A DNA stretch of 64,000 bases from the NCBI RefSeq assembly GCF_002101785.1, contig NZ_LQPJ01000121.1, positions 1 through 64,000 on the forward strand. The letters run 5' to 3'. The number at the start of each line of letters is the position of its first letter. Positions within the stretch are counted from its first letter, which is position 1. Positions 39,197 through 48,062 of the stretch are shown piece after piece. The notes beneath the pieces are model-generated. The model saw only the letters and a program-made list of their open reading frames with translations, ran no database searches and was not told the origin of the DNA. The translations under genes were made by a program, and so were the position numbers. The stretch is from Mycobacterium palustre. Lineage in GTDB: Bacteria > Actinomycetota > Actinomycetes > Mycobacteriales > Mycobacteriaceae.

Positions 39197-40662
39197 CCGT
39201 GGCGGTCGGACGGCGGGAGCTTCTGAAGGCGGCGCTGATCGCCGCGACCGCAGGTGCCGGGACCATCGCCTGCTCGCGCGAGGCGCCGCCCGGCCCGCCC
39301 CACGGCAAGCCGGACTACACCTTGCGGATCGGCACGGGCCGGGTGGAGTTGGCGCCCGGCCGGGTGGTCTCGACGCTCACCTACAACGGCCAATTTCCCG
39401 GTCCCCTGGTGCGTTTCAAGGAGGGTCAGCGGGCGTGGTTGGACGTCTTCAACGACACCGATTCCCCCGAGCAGCTGCACTGGCACGGCCAGCACCTGGG
39501 TGTCGACGTCGACGGCTCGGCCGAGGAGGGCACGCCCGGCATCCCCGCGCACGGCATGCGGCGCATCTCGTTCCTCCCGGGCCCGGCCGGCTTCCGCTTC
39601 TATCACAGCCATGTCGTGCCGCGCGCCGACCTGTCCCGCGGCCAGTACAGCGGCCTGGTCGGCCCGGTCTACATCGAACCCAGACAGAACCCCGGCGCCT
39701 ACGACCAAGAAATCTTCTTGACGCTCAAGGAGTTCGAGCCCAGCTTCACCCACGGTGGCGACATGGCCGCCGACTTCCTGGCCGGCGACGAGCAGCCCGA
39801 CCTGAAAGACAAAGGCGAATCGGAGACGGCGGCCTCACTTGGCCGCGGCGACCCGCGCGGCAACGAAGTCAGCTACGGGGCGTTCGCCGTCAACGGGCGC
39901 ATGCTCGGGCACGGCGATCCCATCCGCGTGCGGACGGGTCAACGGGTGCTGCTGCACGTCCTCAACGGCAGCGCCACCGAAACGCGAAGCCTGGCCCTGC
40001 CCGGTCACACCTTCACGGTCCTCGCGCTCGACGGCAACCCGGTGCCCAACCCCGCGCCGGTGCCGGTGCTGTGGCTCGGTGCGGGCGAACGCATTTCGGC
40101 GCTCGTTGCCATGACCAATCCCGGCGTCTGGGTGCTGGGCGATACCGTCGACGACGACCGCGATCACGGAATGGGCAGCGTCGTGGAATACGCGGGGCGC
40201 GGCGGCGACCCACAATGGGCGCCGCCCCCGCCGTTCAAATGGGACTACCGGCTGTTCGCGCGGCCCGCGCCCGTACCCCCGCCGGACCGCATCATCGACC
40301 TGCTGATCGAAAAGCGCAACGCCGCCGACAACGGCTTCAACGTGTGGACCTTCAACGGCACACCGTTTTCCATGGACGCCAACCAGCCCGTGCTCGATGT
40401 CCAGCGCGGCAAGCGCTACCGGCTGCGCTTCCGCAACGCCAGCGACGACCTGCACCCGATGCACCTGCACCGGCACACCTTCGAAATCACCCATATCGCA
40501 GGCACACCCACCGCCGGCGTGCGCAAGGATGTCGCGATGCTGGGCGGGTACCAAAGCATGGACGTCGACTTCGTCGCCGACCAGCCCGGGCTGTCGCTGC
40601 TGCACTGCCATCAGCAGATCCACATGGACTACGGGCTGATGCTGCTGCTCAATTGCGGCTGA
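39193..40662 (+). CDS. Tat-exported lipoprotein multicopper oxidase
   Basis: A 489-residue protein. The signal GRRELLKAALIAATAGAGTIAC combines twin arginines with a lipobox ending at Cys27. Copper ligand blocks are intact: HWHGQH, FYHSHVV, HPMHLHRHTFEI and LHCHQQIHMDYGLM. This is a three-cupredoxin laccase-type enzyme anchored outside the membrane. Known mycobacterial homologues defend against copper. Coupling to an ArsR-ArsC gene suggests a role in metal or metalloid oxidation, which is inference. Confidence 0.9.
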   Translation: MTVAVGRRELLKAALIAATAGAGTIACSREAPPGPPHGKPDYTLRIGTGRVELAPGRVVSTLTYNGQFPGPLVRFKEGQRAWLDVFNDTDSPEQLHWHGQHLGVDVDGSAEEGTPGIPAHGMRRISFLPGPAGFRFYHSHVVPRADLSRGQYSGLVGPVYIEPRQNPGAYDQEIFLTLKEFEPSFTHGGDMAADFLAGDEQPDLKDKGESETAASLGRGDPRGNEVSYGAFAVNGRMLGHGDPIRVRTGQRVLLHVLNGSATETRSLALPGHTFTVLALDGNPVPNPAPVPVLWLGAGERISALVAMTNPGVWVLGDTVDDDRDHGMGSVVEYAGRGGDPQWAPPPPFKWDYRLFARPAPVPPPDRIIDLLIEKRNAADNGFNVWTFNGTPFSMDANQPVLDVQRGKRYRLRFRNASDDLHPMHLHRHTFEITHIAGTPTAGVRKDVAMLGGYQSMDVDFVADQPGLSLLHCHQQIHMDYGLMLLLNCG

Positions 40663-40691
40663 ATCGGACCGCCAGGACTTACGATTCGGCC

Positions 40692-42521
40692 ATGTCGCTC
40701 GAGGCCGGTCAGGTGTTCGCCGGGTACACGATCCTCTGCGAGCTCGGCTCGGGCGGCATGGGACGGGTCTACCTGGCGGCCCACCCCCGGTTGCCGCGCC
40801 GCGACGCGCTGAAGGTGCTGCCGACGGAGGTGACCGCCGACCCGCGGTATCGGGAGCGGTTCGACCGCGAGGCCGAGCTGGCGGCGGCGTTGTCGCATCC
40901 GCACATCGTGGCGATTCACGACCGCGGTGAACACGAGGGCCAGTTCTGGATCTCGATGGATTACGTGGCCGGCACGGATGTGGCCAGGCTGCTGCGGGAG
41001 CGGTTTCCGGCCGGGATGCCCGCCGACGAGGCGATGGCGATCGTCACCGCGGTGGCCTCGGCGCTGGACTACGCGCATCGCCGCGGGGTGTTGCACCGAG
41101 ACGTCAAGCCGGCCAACATCCTGGTCGCCGATTCCGACGGGCAGGGGCCGCGCGTGTACCTGGCCGATTTCGGGATCGCGCGCCGCGTCGACGACGTGAC
41201 GGGCCCCACCACGACCAAGATGGCGGTGGGCACGGTGGCCTACGCCGCGCCCGAGCAGCTGATGGCCGCCGCTGTCGACGGCCGCGCCGACCAATACGCG
41301 TTGGCCTGCACGGCTTTTCACCTGCTCGCCGGGGCGCCGCCGTACGGCGGTTCCAACCCGGCGGTGGTGATCGGCCAACACGTCAGCGCCGCGCCGCCCT
41401 CGATCGGGGCTCGCCGGCCCGAGCTGGCCGGGCTGGACCCGGTGTTCGCGATGGCGATGGCCAAGGAGCCGTCCGGCCGGTACGGCAGCTGCGGGGAATT
41501 CGCCCGGCAATTGAGCCGGCATCTGGGCACCCCGTCGTCCCCTCAGGGCCTGACGGTTGCCGCGTTGCCGGGGCCGGCGCTATCCGCCCGCAAGCGCCCG
41601 GGCCGGCGCGCAGCCATTCTCACCGGCGCCCTGCTCGGCGTCGCGCTGCTGATCGCCGCCGGGGTGGTTGCCGCGCTGCGGCTCACGGGCCGGCACGATC
41701 AGGCCCCGGCCGCGGGCCCGTTCGGGGGCACCTACCGTGCCGACTTCGGCCCGATCATCGGGCTCGACGACGTCGCGGAACCCGGTGGGACGCCGCCGCT
41801 CACGAGCACCTATGGCCTGCGCTCGGCGTGTCGCCCCAGCGGTTGCGTGATGACGGCGTCGCGGCTGGGCGGGGCGACGGTCGGGCAGCCGGCCCTGGTG
41901 TTCGACGAGATCGGCGGCGGCTGGGTCGCGGTGGCCCTGGGGACCGACAGCTGCCGCGACGCCGACGCCGAATTCTGGCAGGTGTTCTCGCTGCGACGCC
42001 GACCCGACGGCGCCCTGGCGGGCGAATTCGCCGTCACCGCCGGCAATGGCTGCGCCGACAAGCGAACCGTGACCCTCACCCGCACCGGCGACGTGGACGC
42101 CGACCGGGTTCCCGACCCGTCCGGCCAGCCGCCGCGGGTGGGGTCGCCCGCCCAGGCCCTCCGCGGTCACTACCGCATCGGCCGCACCTTCGCCAACGGG
42201 CTCCCACCGCAGCAGTTGAACACCGCCGTGACCACCGAATGCCTGCGCTCCGGCGACCGCTGCATGAGCTACTTTCACGAGCCGTCGGGCGACCTGCCCC
42301 TGGTCTTCGGCGGCGGGAGTTGGACCTGGAACATCGACGTCAACATCACGTGCGGGAGGTCGACGGACACCGCGCACATGAGATCCACCGGCCAAATTCC
42401 GCTGCCGTCGCCGCCGCAGGACCCCATCGTGCGGCTCATCGGGCGCGGTCACCAGGAGCAGTCCGAACCGTGCGCCGTCAACGCGGATTTCGACCAGACG
42501 ATCGTCCGCACGGGCGACTAG
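40692..42521 (+). CDS. Membrane serine/threonine protein kinase with duplicated Cys-rich sensor (first of tandem pair)
   Basis: A 609-residue protein from ATG 40692. Kinase domain residues ~12-270: LGSGGMGRVYLA, ALKVLP with the ATP-binding Lys, HRDVKPANIL, DFGIAR, then TTTK in the activation loop and GTVAYAAPEQL. A membrane helix lies at ~299-322 (AAILTGALLGVALLIAAGVV). The external ~285 residues hold two related units, each ending RTGD, with cysteine pairs such as ACRPSGC and ECLRSGDRC. It belongs to the PknF/PknI-type group. It is 68% or so similar by eye to the next gene, a tandem duplication. Confidence 0.9.
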   Translation: MSLEAGQVFAGYTILCELGSGGMGRVYLAAHPRLPRRDALKVLPTEVTADPRYRERFDREAELAAALSHPHIVAIHDRGEHEGQFWISMDYVAGTDVARLLRERFPAGMPADEAMAIVTAVASALDYAHRRGVLHRDVKPANILVADSDGQGPRVYLADFGIARRVDDVTGPTTTKMAVGTVAYAAPEQLMAAAVDGRADQYALACTAFHLLAGAPPYGGSNPAVVIGQHVSAAPPSIGARRPELAGLDPVFAMAMAKEPSGRYGSCGEFARQLSRHLGTPSSPQGLTVAALPGPALSARKRPGRRAAILTGALLGVALLIAAGVVAALRLTGRHDQAPAAGPFGGTYRADFGPIIGLDDVAEPGGTPPLTSTYGLRSACRPSGCVMTASRLGGATVGQPALVFDEIGGGWVAVALGTDSCRDADAEFWQVFSLRRRPDGALAGEFAVTAGNGCADKRTVTLTRTGDVDADRVPDPSGQPPRVGSPAQALRGHYRIGRTFANGLPPQQLNTAVTTECLRSGDRCMSYFHEPSGDLPLVFGGGSWTWNIDVNITCGRSTDTAHMRSTGQIPLPSPPQDPIVRLIGRGHQEQSEPCAVNADFDQTIVRTGD

Positions 42522-42611
42522 CCCCGCCGTGACGCTTTTGCCGGCACGGTCGCCCGCGTATTCGGAGCGAATGCTAGTCGCAGCCGCCCCTTGTGGATCT
42601 ACCATTTGGCC

Positions 42612-44507
42612 ATGCCGCTCGAGGTTGGTCAGCTGTTTGCCGGCTACCGGATCCTGCGGGTGCTGGGCGCGGGCGGGATGGGGCAGGTGTACGTGGCTGC
42701 CCATCCGCGGCTGCCCCGCGAGGACGCGCTGAAGGTCCTGCCGGGAAACCTGACCGGCGATCCGGAGTTCCGGGCGCGGTTCATGCGCGAGGCGGAGCTG
42801 GCGGCGACCCTGTCCCATCCGCACATCGTGGCCATCCACGACCGCGGCGAAGCGGACGGCCGGTTCTGGATCTCGATGGACTACGTCGCCGGCACCGACG
42901 CTGGGCGGCTGCTGCGCGAAAGCTACCCGGGCGGCATGCCGCCCGAGTTGGTGGTACCGATCGTCAACGCGGTCGCGTCGGCGCTGGATTACGCGCATCA
43001 CCGCGGGTTGCTGCACCGCGACGTCAAGCCGGCCAACATTCTGCTGACCGAACCCGAGGACCAGACCCGGCGGGTCTATCTCGCCGATTTCGGCCTCGCG
43101 CGCCACATCGACGACGCGACCGGGCTGACCGCCACCAACATGACGGTCGGCACGGTGGCCTACGTGGCGCCCGAGCAGTTGAAGGGCGAGCGGGTCGACG
43201 GCCGCGCCGACCAATACGCGTTGGCCTGCACGGCATTTCACCTGCTGGCCGGGGCGCCGCCGTACGCCGATTCCAACGCCGCCGTGGTGATCAGCCAGCA
43301 CATCAGCGCCGCGCCGCCCTCGATCGGCGCCCACCGCGCGGACCTGGCCGCCCTGGATCCGGTCTTTGCCACCGCCATGGCCAAGGAGCCGTCCGACCGG
43401 TTCGGCGATTGCCGGGCGTTCGCCGACCGGCTGGCCCAGCAGCTGCGGCCATGGTCCACCCGCGCCGATGTGATCCCGTTCCCCGACACCGATCCCGCGG
43501 TGCAAGCGACGATGCCCGCCCTCGCGCCACCGCGGCGCCGCTCCCGCGGGCGGATCGCCGCCCTGGCGGCCGCCGCGGTGCTCGTCGTCGCGGGTGCCGT
43601 CGTCGCGGGGGCCCGGCTCCTTTCCGATCGGGAGGACCGCACCGGCGGGCGCACCTCCACCGCCGCGCCGGCCACTCCCGCGGCCGCGGCGCCCAACTCC
43701 GGCCCCTTCACCGGCGTCTATCGCGCGCACTTCGGCCAGGGCACCAACCTCGACGACGTGCCCGCTTCGGGCGCCGGGGCGCTGACGGACACCTACGCGG
43801 TCCGCTCGGTGTGCGGGCCCGGCGGATGCCGGGCGACCGCGTCGCGGCTCAGCGGCGAGATGCGGCTCGCCTCCACCACGGTGTTCGACGAGGTTGACGG
43901 GCGCTGGGTGGCCGTGACCATCGGCTCCGACAGGTGCCGCGACGCCCCGGCCGAGATTTGGCAGGTGTTCACCTTGCAGCGCAGGCCCGACGGCACCTTC
44001 ACCGGCGATTACCGCGGGGCCGCGGCCAACGCCTGCGACCAGAAACGAACCGTGACGTTCACCCGCACCGGCGATGTCGACATCGACAGCCTGCCCGACC
44101 CGAGCACCCTGCCGCCGCGGGTGGTGTCCCCGGCCGAGGCGCTCCACGGCCGCTACCACGTCACGCGGAAGTTCGGCCGGGGACAACAGCAGCAGGCGGA
44201 CCAGTCCGTCGTCACCGACTGCCTGCGCACCGGCGACCGGTGCATGAGCTACTTTCACTCCAAAACCCTTGACACACCGCTGGTGTTCGGCGGCGGCGCC
44301 TGGGCCTTGGACGTCGAACACGACGAGCCCGGGCCCCAGTGCGGCGGGCCGGTCTTCGTCAAGGTCACCGGCCAGTACCCGCTGCCGCAGCCACCGCACG
44401 ATCCGATCACGCTGCTGAGCGGGCGGGACCGCCTGGAGCAGTCGGGCAATCCCACCTGCTCCGGGAGCGCCGATTTCACCGAAACATTCACGCGCACAGG
44501 TGATTAG
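42612..44507 (+). CDS. Membrane serine/threonine protein kinase with duplicated Cys-rich sensor (second of tandem pair)
   Basis: A 631-residue protein from ATG 42612. Same plan as the upstream kinase: LGAGGMGQVYVA, HRDVKPANIL, DFGLAR, GTVAYVAPEQL, then a longer Pro-rich juxtamembrane linker, a membrane helix at ~315-337 (ALAAAAVLVVAGAVVAGARL) and a sensor region with the same cysteine spacing (VCGPGGC, DCLRTGDRC) and two RTGD unit ends. Activation-loop threonines (TGLTATNMT) are present. Likely ligand is external and unknown. Confidence 0.9.
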   Translation: MPLEVGQLFAGYRILRVLGAGGMGQVYVAAHPRLPREDALKVLPGNLTGDPEFRARFMREAELAATLSHPHIVAIHDRGEADGRFWISMDYVAGTDAGRLLRESYPGGMPPELVVPIVNAVASALDYAHHRGLLHRDVKPANILLTEPEDQTRRVYLADFGLARHIDDATGLTATNMTVGTVAYVAPEQLKGERVDGRADQYALACTAFHLLAGAPPYADSNAAVVISQHISAAPPSIGAHRADLAALDPVFATAMAKEPSDRFGDCRAFADRLAQQLRPWSTRADVIPFPDTDPAVQATMPALAPPRRRSRGRIAALAAAAVLVVAGAVVAGARLLSDREDRTGGRTSTAAPATPAAAAPNSGPFTGVYRAHFGQGTNLDDVPASGAGALTDTYAVRSVCGPGGCRATASRLSGEMRLASTTVFDEVDGRWVAVTIGSDRCRDAPAEIWQVFTLQRRPDGTFTGDYRGAAANACDQKRTVTFTRTGDVDIDSLPDPSTLPPRVVSPAEALHGRYHVTRKFGRGQQQQADQSVVTDCLRTGDRCMSYFHSKTLDTPLVFGGGAWALDVEHDEPGPQCGGPVFVKVTGQYPLPQPPHDPITLLSGRDRLEQSGNPTCSGSADFTETFTRTGD

Positions 44508-44687
44508 GCCCGACCTTGTGCCCGCGGTTGTGGACGGGCCGCCGGAGGGCGGCCGCGGGCGGCACACCACCGACCCGATTTTCGATGCGACGCCGCCCGC
44601 ATCAGTAGCATTAGCCCCGTTCGCCCGGCGCCCCGGCGCCGGACGAGGAGGCATCGCAACAGGTGGACCGCTCTGGTGGGGAAATAG

Positions 44688-45542
44688 ATGGTGCAGTTAC
44701 CGGCGACGATGCGCCCGCACGTGGCCGCCGCGCTGCGGGCCGCCGCGCGCGCCTCGGCGCCGCGTCCGGCCTCGGCCAAGCGCGCCGCCAAGGACTTTCA
44801 GCGTGGCCTGTTTCCCGCGCTGGGGGCCGAGATCCGCTGGGCGTTCACCCCGCCGCGCACCTGGCTGATGGGGGTGGTGGTCAACGTCATCTTCGCCGCG
44901 GGGTGGTTGCTCGTGCAGCCGCTGACACCCGGACGCCACCACCACGACTGGGCCGTTTTGGTCGGTACCTATTTCTCGTCGTGGGTCCTCGCCGACGTCA
45001 CCACCACCAACCTGCTCGGCGCCGATCACTACCGCGTCCGTCAGGCCTTGTCCGACGGCGTCCCCTTGTGGCGGGTGATGCTCATCAAAAACCTGGCCCT
45101 CCTCGCGATCGTGGGCCTGCCCACCCTGGTGGCCGCGATGGCCCTGACGCTGTGGTTCCAAACGCCGGGGCGCCTCGCCGTCACGATTCCCACGGTCGCG
45201 GTGCCGATCGTGTCCTGGCTGGGCGTGGGCAACCTTATCTCGGTGCTGCATCCGGTCAGCGTCGAGCCGCTGATCCGACGGTGGCGCCAGCGCGCCGATC
45301 ACCGCCGCACCGGCGGGTGGGTGCTGGCCCTCACGCTGCCGTACGCGCTCTACTACATCGCCGACCCGATGGACGGGGTGGAGCACCGCGTTCTGTGGAC
45401 CCAGCTGCCCAAACTGATCTGGCCGGTGTTCGGGCGCGACACCAAAAGCCTGGTCCACCTGGCGACCGCCGCCGGGGTCTGGATCGTCGGGACGATCGCC
45501 GCCCTGCTGTGGGCGCGCCGGCGCGGGTTTCAGATCCGGTGA
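44688..45542 (+). CDS. Polytopic membrane protein, ABC-2-permease-like
   Basis: A 284-residue protein with about six membrane helices (WLMGVVVNVIFAAGWLLVQP, WAVLVGTYFSSWVLADVTTT, LIKNLALLAIVGLPTLVAAM) and a cytoplasmic loop rich in Arg (RRWRQRADHRRTGG). The first ~45 residues are Ala/Arg-rich and cytoplasmic. It resembles permease subunits without an adjacent ATPase. It follows the kinase pair and could be a substrate of them, but nothing in the sequence proves that. Confidence 0.7.
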   Translation: MVQLPATMRPHVAAALRAAARASAPRPASAKRAAKDFQRGLFPALGAEIRWAFTPPRTWLMGVVVNVIFAAGWLLVQPLTPGRHHHDWAVLVGTYFSSWVLADVTTTNLLGADHYRVRQALSDGVPLWRVMLIKNLALLAIVGLPTLVAAMALTLWFQTPGRLAVTIPTVAVPIVSWLGVGNLISVLHPVSVEPLIRRWRQRADHRRTGGWVLALTLPYALYYIADPMDGVEHRVLWTQLPKLIWPVFGRDTKSLVHLATAAGVWIVGTIAALLWARRRGFQIR

Positions 45543-45665
45543 CGCCCAGCTGGGGGAGCCGGCCCCTAGCTGGCTGCAGGTCGAACGCCTGCGGCCTCGA
45601 GCGCGGCCGGGCGGTCCCCGACGCACCCGAATCGGCTATCCCCAAAACCGGGTCGCGGGGGTTCA

Positions 45666-46817
45666 ATGGTGCCTATGACGTCGCAGTCCGGGGCCGACGA
45701 GGTTCGGCTCATCGAAGCACAGGCCGTCCCCACGCGGTTCGCCCGCGGCTGGCACTGCCTCGGCCTGATCCGGGATTTCGGTGACGGCAAGCCGCACGCG
45801 ATCAACGCCTTCGGTCAGAAACTGGTCGTGTTCCGCTCAGCCGACGGCAGCGTCAACGTGCTCGACGCCTACTGCCGCCACATGGGCGGGGACCTGTCGC
45901 ACGGCGAGGTCAAGGGCAACGAGATCGCCTGCCCCTTCCATGACTGGCGCTGGGGCGGCGACGGGCGGTGCAAGCAGGTGCCGTACAGCCGGCGCACCCC
46001 GAAACCGGCGCGCACCCACGCGTGGCCGACGCTGCAGCAGGACGGAATGTTGTTCGTCTGGAACGACCCCGAGCGCAACCCCCCGCCGCCGGAGATCACC
46101 ATCCCGCGCATCGAGGGCGCCACCAGCGACGAGTGGACCGACTGGCACTGGTACACCACCGTCGTGCACAGCAACTGCCGCGAAATCATCGACAACGTCG
46201 TGGATATGGCGCACTTCTTCTACATCCACGGCTCGCTGCCCACCTATTTCAAGAACATCTTCGAAGGGCACGTGGCGACGCAGTACATGAACGGTTCGGG
46301 CCGCCCCGACCTCGCCGCCCCGGTGGGCTCCCAAATGCTTGGCACCACCTCGGTGGCTTCCTACTACGGCCCGTCTTTCATGATCGACGACCTGACCTAC
46401 CACTACACCGAGGGCGACGCCAAAACCATCCTCATCAACTGCCACTATCCGATCGACGCGAATTCCTTTGTGCTGCAATACGGGATCATCGTCAAGAAGT
46501 CGGAAACCGAACCTGAGGATCAGGCCATGCGGACCGCGATCACCCTCGGCGACTTCGTCAAGTTGGGTTTCGAACAGGACGTGCAGATCTGGCGGCACAA
46601 GGCGCGCATCGACAACCCGCTCCTGGTCGAGGAGGACGGCCCCGTGTACCAGCTGCGCCGCTGGTATCAGCAGTTCTACGTCGACGTCGCCGACGTGCAG
46701 CCGGACATGGTGGACCGTTTCGAGTTCGAGCTGGACACCACCCGGCCCTACGAGGCGTGGATGCGGGAGGTCGAGGCGAACATGGCTGCGCGCGAGGCGG
46801 TTTCGGGCTCGGTGTGA
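45666..46817 (+). CDS. KshA-type Rieske 3-ketosteroid 9alpha-hydroxylase oxygenase
   Basis: A 383-residue protein; ATG 45666 or 45675. The Rieske centre is YCRHMGGDLSHG with Cys70/His72 and ACPFHDWRWG with Cys89/His92. The mononuclear iron region is IIDNVVDMAHFFYIHGSLPT with Asp180, His183 and His188. These segments are close to mycobacterial KshA, which opens ring B of cholesterol metabolites with reductase KshB. The downstream small gene overlaps as TGATG. Nearby Hsa-like genes support a steroid substrate, but it may be a KshA paralogue with a different one. Confidence 0.88.
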   Translation: MVPMTSQSGADEVRLIEAQAVPTRFARGWHCLGLIRDFGDGKPHAINAFGQKLVVFRSADGSVNVLDAYCRHMGGDLSHGEVKGNEIACPFHDWRWGGDGRCKQVPYSRRTPKPARTHAWPTLQQDGMLFVWNDPERNPPPPEITIPRIEGATSDEWTDWHWYTTVVHSNCREIIDNVVDMAHFFYIHGSLPTYFKNIFEGHVATQYMNGSGRPDLAAPVGSQMLGTTSVASYYGPSFMIDDLTYHYTEGDAKTILINCHYPIDANSFVLQYGIIVKKSETEPEDQAMRTAITLGDFVKLGFEQDVQIWRHKARIDNPLLVEEDGPVYQLRRWYQQFYVDVADVQPDMVDRFEFELDTTRPYEAWMREVEANMAAREAVSGSV

Positions 46818-47119
46818 TGACCGCCGATCCCTCGGTCCGCACCGACAACCGCCTCGACGAGGTGCCGATGCGGCCGGTGACGTGCCGGACCTGCGGCGCG
46901 CGGGTGCTGGCCCGCAAGAGCAGCTGGAACCAGACCAGCGTGCAGTGGAACGCCGACGCGACGGCCCGGTGCGCCGAGCGTGCCGAGGCCGGCGAGATGC
47001 CGCTCCAGGCGGGACGCGGGGTGTTTCAGGCGTGCTCGTCGCTAACCGAGTCGATCTTGGATGCGGTGCGGCAGGGCGAGCTGAGCATCGTCGACGAAGC
47101 CGTCCGGGACGGTCCCTAG
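46817..47119 (+). CDS. Small KshA-linked protein with CxxC motif
   Basis: A 100-residue protein from ATG 46817, coupled to KshA. MRPVTCRTCGARVLARKSSW has a CxxC; NQTSVQWNADATARCAERAE follows, and later FQACSSLTESI. It lacks the four-Cys pattern of a plant-type ferredoxin. Small proteins of this kind often accompany Rieske oxygenase genes in actinobacteria. Function unknown. Confidence 0.65.
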   Translation: MTADPSVRTDNRLDEVPMRPVTCRTCGARVLARKSSWNQTSVQWNADATARCAERAEAGEMPLQAGRGVFQACSSLTESILDAVRQGELSIVDEAVRDGP

Positions 47120-47132
47120 CGGCCCCCGGAAC

Positions 47133-48041
47133 TCACATTCGCATCGCCGCGGGCATCTCGCCGACCCACTGGTGGCCCCAGTAGCTGTCGGCGGTGATTT
47201 CCTCAGCGGTGTAGTACCTTTCGTCGACGCGCATGCCGTCGGTGCCGAACTCGATGTCCCAGTCACCGGGCGCGCGAACGTAGAACGAGACCATCTTGTC
47301 GTTGGTGTGGCGACCCAGGGTGGACGACAGCTGGAAACCCTCGGCGTTCACGCGATCCAGCGCCTGACCCACGGCGTCGAGGGTGTCGACCTCCACCATG
47401 ATGTGCACCAGGCGCGGATCGCGCTGATGCATGGCGGGCACGATCGCCATGCTGTGGTGTCGCTCGTTGATGCCGAGGAAGCGAACCCGAACCGGGCCGA
47501 ACTCTTTCGGCAGCGGCACCCGGAACGCGCCGCGGGAACGAAAACCCAGCACTTCGGTGTAGAAGTCAAACAGCCCGTTGGGGTCCATCGCGGGCACCAC
47601 GACGTGGCCGAGCCCCTGGTCGCCGGTGACGAACCTGGCGCCGAACGGGGTGACCACCGGGCTGTGGTCGAGCACCGGACCGTGAAACACCTCGAGCGGG
47701 TGGCCCGCGGGATCCTCAAAGGCGATCACCTCTTCGACGCGGCGTTCCTCGGCCTCGCCGGCCGACAGTTGCTTGAACGCGACGCCGGCGCCGTCGAGGG
47801 TGGCCTTGACGCGCTGCAGCGCCGCGCGGTCGCGCACCTCCCAGCCGATGGTGAGCACCCGGTCGGCGTCGCCGGGGACGACGACGATCCGGGCGGGGCG
47901 CTCGTCCATCCGCAGGTACAGCGCCGACGGGTCGGGGCCTTTGCCCTCCGCAAAACCCAGGACGCCGAACGCGAATCGCCGCCAGCGTTCGATTTCCGCG
48001 GTCGAAATGGTGATGTAGCCAAGGCTTTTCAGGTCGCTCAT
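47133..48041 (-). CDS. HsaC/BphC-like extradiol dioxygenase
   Basis: A 302-residue type I extradiol dioxygenase with two vicinal-oxygen-chelate repeats. The active C-terminal half has GLGHVVVPAMD (first iron His), PRLVHIMVEVDT (second His) and GDWDIEFGTDG (Glu). N-terminal LKSLGYITISTAEIERWRRF is the usual opening. In cholesterol degradation HsaC cleaves the catechol ring of DHSA. It is last in a leftward run with HsaD- and HsaA-like genes. Confidence 0.88.
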   Translation of the reverse strand: MSDLKSLGYITISTAEIERWRRFAFGVLGFAEGKGPDPSALYLRMDERPARIVVVPGDADRVLTIGWEVRDRAALQRVKATLDGAGVAFKQLSAGEAEERRVEEVIAFEDPAGHPLEVFHGPVLDHSPVVTPFGARFVTGDQGLGHVVVPAMDPNGLFDFYTEVLGFRSRGAFRVPLPKEFGPVRVRFLGINERHHSMAIVPAMHQRDPRLVHIMVEVDTLDAVGQALDRVNAEGFQLSSTLGRHTNDKMVSFYVRAPGDWDIEFGTDGMRVDERYYTAEEITADSYWGHQWVGEMPAAMRM

Positions 48042-48062
48042 CGAGGGGCTCCTAGTTCGCCG

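Noticed and set aside
41580..44654. A 1,024-codon leftward open frame opposite the two kinases
   Set aside because: It is antisense to well-recognised kinase genes, Arg/Gly/Val-rich without domains, and arises from the GC-rich third positions.
46817..47119. KshB-type or ferredoxin partner for KshA
   Set aside because: Only one CxxC and scattered Cys; no plant-type ferredoxin or flavin domain.
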